Origin: Clostridia bacterium
Lineage (GTDB): Bacteria > Bacillota > Clostridia > Oscillospirales > Acutalibacteraceae
Length of the DNA: 9,110 bases
NCBI GenBank assembly: GCA_900755995.1
Contig: CAAEIM010000079.1
Coordinates: forward strand, 1-9,110
Reading direction: 5' to 3'
Shown here: positions 7,479-9,110 of the stretch, in pieces
How the letters are laid out: each line of letters starts with the position of its first letter
Position numbering within the stretch: the first letter of the stretch is position 1
Position numbers and translations under genes: made by a program
The notes under the pieces: generated by a model
What the model was told of the DNA's origin: nothing
Databases searched by the model: none
What the model saw: only the letters and a program-made list of their open reading frames with translations

Positions 7479-7500
7479 CTGCTTATCACACAATAAGCAG
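7479..7500 (-). repeat. Stem-loop spanning the stop codon of atpC
   Basis: A perfect 8-bp inverted repeat (7479-7486 CTGCTTAT and 7493-7500 ATAAGCAG) with a 6-nt loop covers the last codons and the TGA stop (7488-7486) of subunit C. In minus-strand sense it is followed by TTCCACAGCAC rather than a U-run, so it is not a classical terminator. The I ribosome site follows 14 nt later. It may be an mRNA stability or processing element, or may modulate C-to-I translational coupling; role inferred only. Confidence 0.5.
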
Positions 7501-8520
7501 TGACTGTATTTTTTTGTTGTCAAGATTATATCTGATGCCTTCAATCAAGGAAATGATGTTCATTAGCTCGGTTTCGGCAAGAAACATATAAGAAATCATC
7601 ACAACAGACGGGTTGTTTGAGAAAAACATATTCCTTCTGGCAAGCTTGTATTTTACTCTCGGGCTTATGTCACTTGCGTACACATATCCGATTTGTTCAA
7701 TCATTTTGCCGGTATGAGTTTCCTGCATTATTGAGAATACCTCGCCGGAGGACTCCGCACGGCACATTTTGTCAATGATTTTTTCACTTATGCTTGAGAA
7801 GGGAGAGAGAAGATTTCTCTTAATTTGCTCAGGTGAGAGATTATAGTATTTTTTCAGCCTCAAAATACGGGAAAAATTATTGTAATCGTTGATTGTGGTA
7901 AAAAAATCCATAATTTCTTTTCTTTCGGTTCCCGAAGTTCGCTTTATTATATTTTTTTTCAGTCTTGAAAAAATCTCAGTATAAAGCTCATTTTCTATGT
8001 CAGAAATAGGAAGCAGATTATTTTCGTCAGGCTTGTATTTAGAAAGAATCTGCGAATACTTTGTTTTGCTCAGAACATCTAAAAATTCATCGTAATTCCT
8101 TGCAAGTGCAAGCCTTTGCAAATCAAGCTCGGTATGCTTGGAAAAGTAAGCCGGATACTGATAAATAAATTTTTCTGTTGAGGAAGTGTTGAGCAAGGTC
8201 AAAAATCGCATTATCTGCTCAATCTCGGTTTTTTCAACAACATATGCCGAAAACCCAATGCTCATTTTTGAGTCATATCTGCAAAGCGAGTCAAATTCAT
8301 AGAATATGTGCTGTCTTAAAAGCATTTCGAGTCTGCCACGGTGAACATCACGTTCATTAACATCACGCAGAGCCTCAGAATAGTGAGTGTAAGACTTTAA
8401 ATACGACATAATCTCGGCAACGCTGTTTGCATTGAGCAGATTGTTGTAGTCTTTTTCAGTGAGTCTTTTGCCAAATTTTGCCCTTGCTTTTGCAAGCACT
8501 GCAAATGAAGTGGAAGACAT
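7486..8520 (-). CDS. atpC: A/V-type ATP synthase subunit C (AC39/d-type coupling subunit)
   Basis: Subunit C is the funnel-like, all-helical cytoplasmic protein that seats the D-F shaft on the K ring. The 344-residue length fits the AC39/Vma6 family, and no membrane segment is present. Family features are the N-terminal FAVLAKARAKFGKRLTEKDY then NNLLNANSVAEIMSYL (about 5-40), a tyrosine/lysine/arginine-rich middle with repeated 'SRLKK' and 'SRILRLKKYY' helices, and the C-terminal YMFLAETELMNIISLIEGIR with a final I-x-SLL. The ATG at 8520 is chosen because GGAGGTG (8535-8529) leaves an 8-nt spacer; the upstream in-frame GTG at 8529 is itself part of that SD and is unlikely. It lies between the H/G and I genes, instead of after E as in Thermus or Enterococcus. 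Weak sequence conservation is usual for the family. Confidence 0.92.
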   Translation of the reverse strand: MSSTSFAVLAKARAKFGKRLTEKDYNNLLNANSVAEIMSYLKSYTHYSEALRDVNERDVHRGRLEMLLRQHIFYEFDSLCRYDSKMSIGFSAYVVEKTEIEQIMRFLTLLNTSSTEKFIYQYPAYFSKHTELDLQRLALARNYDEFLDVLSKTKYSQILSKYKPDENNLLPISDIENELYTEIFSRLKKNIIKRTSGTERKEIMDFFTTINDYNNFSRILRLKKYYNLSPEQIKRNLLSPFSSISEKIIDKMCRAESSGEVFSIMQETHTGKMIEQIGYVYASDISPRVKYKLARRNMFFSNNPSVVMISYMFLAETELMNIISLIEGIRYNLDNKKIQSLLIV

Positions 8521-8530
8521 AGCTTTCACA

Positions 8531-8535
8531 CCTCC
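8531..8535 (-). promoter_or_regulatory. Ribosome binding site that fixes the atpC start
   Basis: GGAGG (in GGAGGTG) lies 10 nt before the ATG at 8520 but only 1 nt before the alternative GTG at 8529, so it selects the shorter reading of subunit C. Confidence 0.7.
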
Positions 8536-8565
8536 GTGTAATAATATGTTTGCATAATTTACCTG

Positions 8566-8874
8566 TTATCCGATTGTTCGCTTTACAATTTCATCTGTCC
8601 ACTTGTCGCAGTTAGATTCAAAATCGGATTTAAGCTTAATTAAAACAGATTTATGTTTTTGACGGGTTTCCTGCCACTGACGTCGTATATCCTTATCAAT
8701 ATAAGCGCTTTGGCGTTCTATTGTTTCGTCAGCTTTCGCCATATAGGAATCATAAATAACCTTTGCCTGAGCGTCAATTTCCTTGGCTATAGCCTCTTTG
8801 TTTTTTTGATTTTCTTCATCGAAGGCTTTTGCTTCGGCGTCAGCCTCAACAATCTGTTTAATCATATCCTTCAA
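8566..8874 (-). CDS. A/V-type ATP synthase subunit H/G-like peripheral stalk protein
   Basis: A 102-residue, proline-free, highly charged protein (rich in K, E, D, A and Q) that looks like one long helix: IVEADAEAKAFDEENQKNKE then AIAKEIDAQAKVIYDSYMAK, with alanine and hydrophobic residues at heptad spacing. Size, composition and first position in the ATPase gene row match the small peripheral stalk subunit (AhaH / Thermus G / Enterococcus NtpF) that pairs with subunit E. No diagnostic motif exists for this family, so context carries much of the call. The TTG at 8874 is taken as start because GGGGGTGA (8886-8879) sits 4 nt upstream (7 nt from the G-run); an ATG three codons later (8865) would be 16 nt from the G-run. 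The gene follows UPF0210 by 18 nt and precedes C by 45 nt. Confidence 0.8.
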   Translation of the reverse strand: MKDMIKQIVEADAEAKAFDEENQKNKEAIAKEIDAQAKVIYDSYMAKADETIERQSAYIDKDIRRQWQETRQKHKSVLIKLKSDFESNCDKWTDEIVKRTIG

Positions 8875-8892
8875 AAAATCACCCCCGTAAAA

Positions 8893-9110
8893 TTAGTTTT
8901 TGAGAGCCTGAAGCGGAGCAGGAATTCTTCCTCCTCTGTTGATAAATTCCGCAGGCGAACCCTTTCTCAAATTCATTACAGGGCCGTAGCCGAGAAGTCC
9001 TCCAAAGTTAAGTGTGTCGCCGGCTTTTTTACCGATAGCAGGAATAAGTCTTACAGCGGTTGTTTTGGTGTTTACCATACCAATGGCTGCTTCATCTGCA
9101 ATAATAGCAG
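8893..9110 (-). CDS. UPF0210/DUF711 (PFL family) protein, C-terminal end (5' end outside window)
   Basis: The minus-strand frame is open from the window edge (9110) to a TAA at 8895-8893, giving the last 71-72 residues. The ATG at 9078 is internal, not the start, since the codons before it continue the family sequence (AIIADEAAIGM). The pattern NTKTTAVRLIPAIGKKAGDT, FGGLLGYGPVM and FINRGGRIPAP-x-x-x-LKN at the very end is the conserved C-terminus of UPF0210/DUF711 proteins. Known members adopt a fold like pyruvate formate-lyase and their function is not established; they often sit next to a small ACT-domain protein gene, which would lie outside this window. Only 18 nt separate its stop from the first ATPase gene, with no terminator, so read-through into the ATPase operon is likely. 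Confidence 0.88.
   Translation of the reverse strand, partial: AIIADEAAIGMVNTKTTAVRLIPAIGKKAGDTLNFGGLLGYGPVMNLRKGSPAEFINRGGRIPAPLQALKN

Noticed and set aside
8521..8529. Longer start of subunit C from a GTG at 8529
   Set aside because: The GTG overlaps the ribosome binding site and would have a spacer of about 1 nt.
8530..8565. Possible hairpin in the gap between H/G and C (TATG/CATA)
   Set aside because: Only 4 bp pair perfectly, with a mismatch beyond; not distinguishable from chance.
1..9110. CRISPR arrays, insertion sequences, tRNA/rRNA genes, riboswitches, attachment sites
   Set aside because: No regularly spaced repeats, transposase-like frames, RNA gene signatures or long non-coding stretches are present; the longest gap between genes is about 52 nt.

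Overview
The window holds an almost complete A/V-type (vacuolar/archaeal-type) ATPase/ATP synthase operon, all on the minus strand and read from right to left. It is flanked by the ends of two other genes. The moderate-to-low GC content, the strong GGAGG-type ribosome binding sites, the TTG starts and the style of the A, D and K subunits suggest a Clostridia-class Firmicute, probably an anaerobic gut-type organism. That placement is an inference from protein style; no marker gene is present.

Layout in transcription order on the minus strand: the 3' end of a UPF0210/DUF711 (PFL family) gene (9110-8893), then peripheral stalk subunit H/G (8874-8566), C/AC39 (8520-7486), membrane subunit I/a (7451-5508), rotor-ring subunit K/c (5455-5015), F (5000-4692), E (4670-4074), catalytic A (about 4038-2281), non-catalytic B (2265-889) and central-shaft D (862-218). 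Gaps are about 14 to 39 nt, so the nine ATPase genes look like one transcription unit. No promoter is visible inside it, and the true promoter probably lies beyond the right edge. On the left, the plus strand carries the last 54 codons of an SLC13/anion-permease-like membrane protein (1-165). It converges on the operon, and a strong hairpin terminator (about 184-219) fills the gap between the two stops.

How the parts work together: A and B form the catalytic hexamer. D and F form the rotating shaft, C couples the shaft to the membrane ring of K subunits, I provides the stator ion half-channels, and E with H/G form the peripheral stalks. The machine couples ATP hydrolysis or synthesis to H+ or Na+ movement across the cell membrane.

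This is mostly an ordinary housekeeping locus, and I do not see a new system in it. The points worth a second look are the K subunit (an extra N-terminal hairpin, one carboxylate, no obvious Na+-site Gln), two perfect inverted repeats that straddle the stop codons of C and I, an AU-rich leader before K, the unusual gene order, and the UPF0210 gene lying 18 nt upstream.
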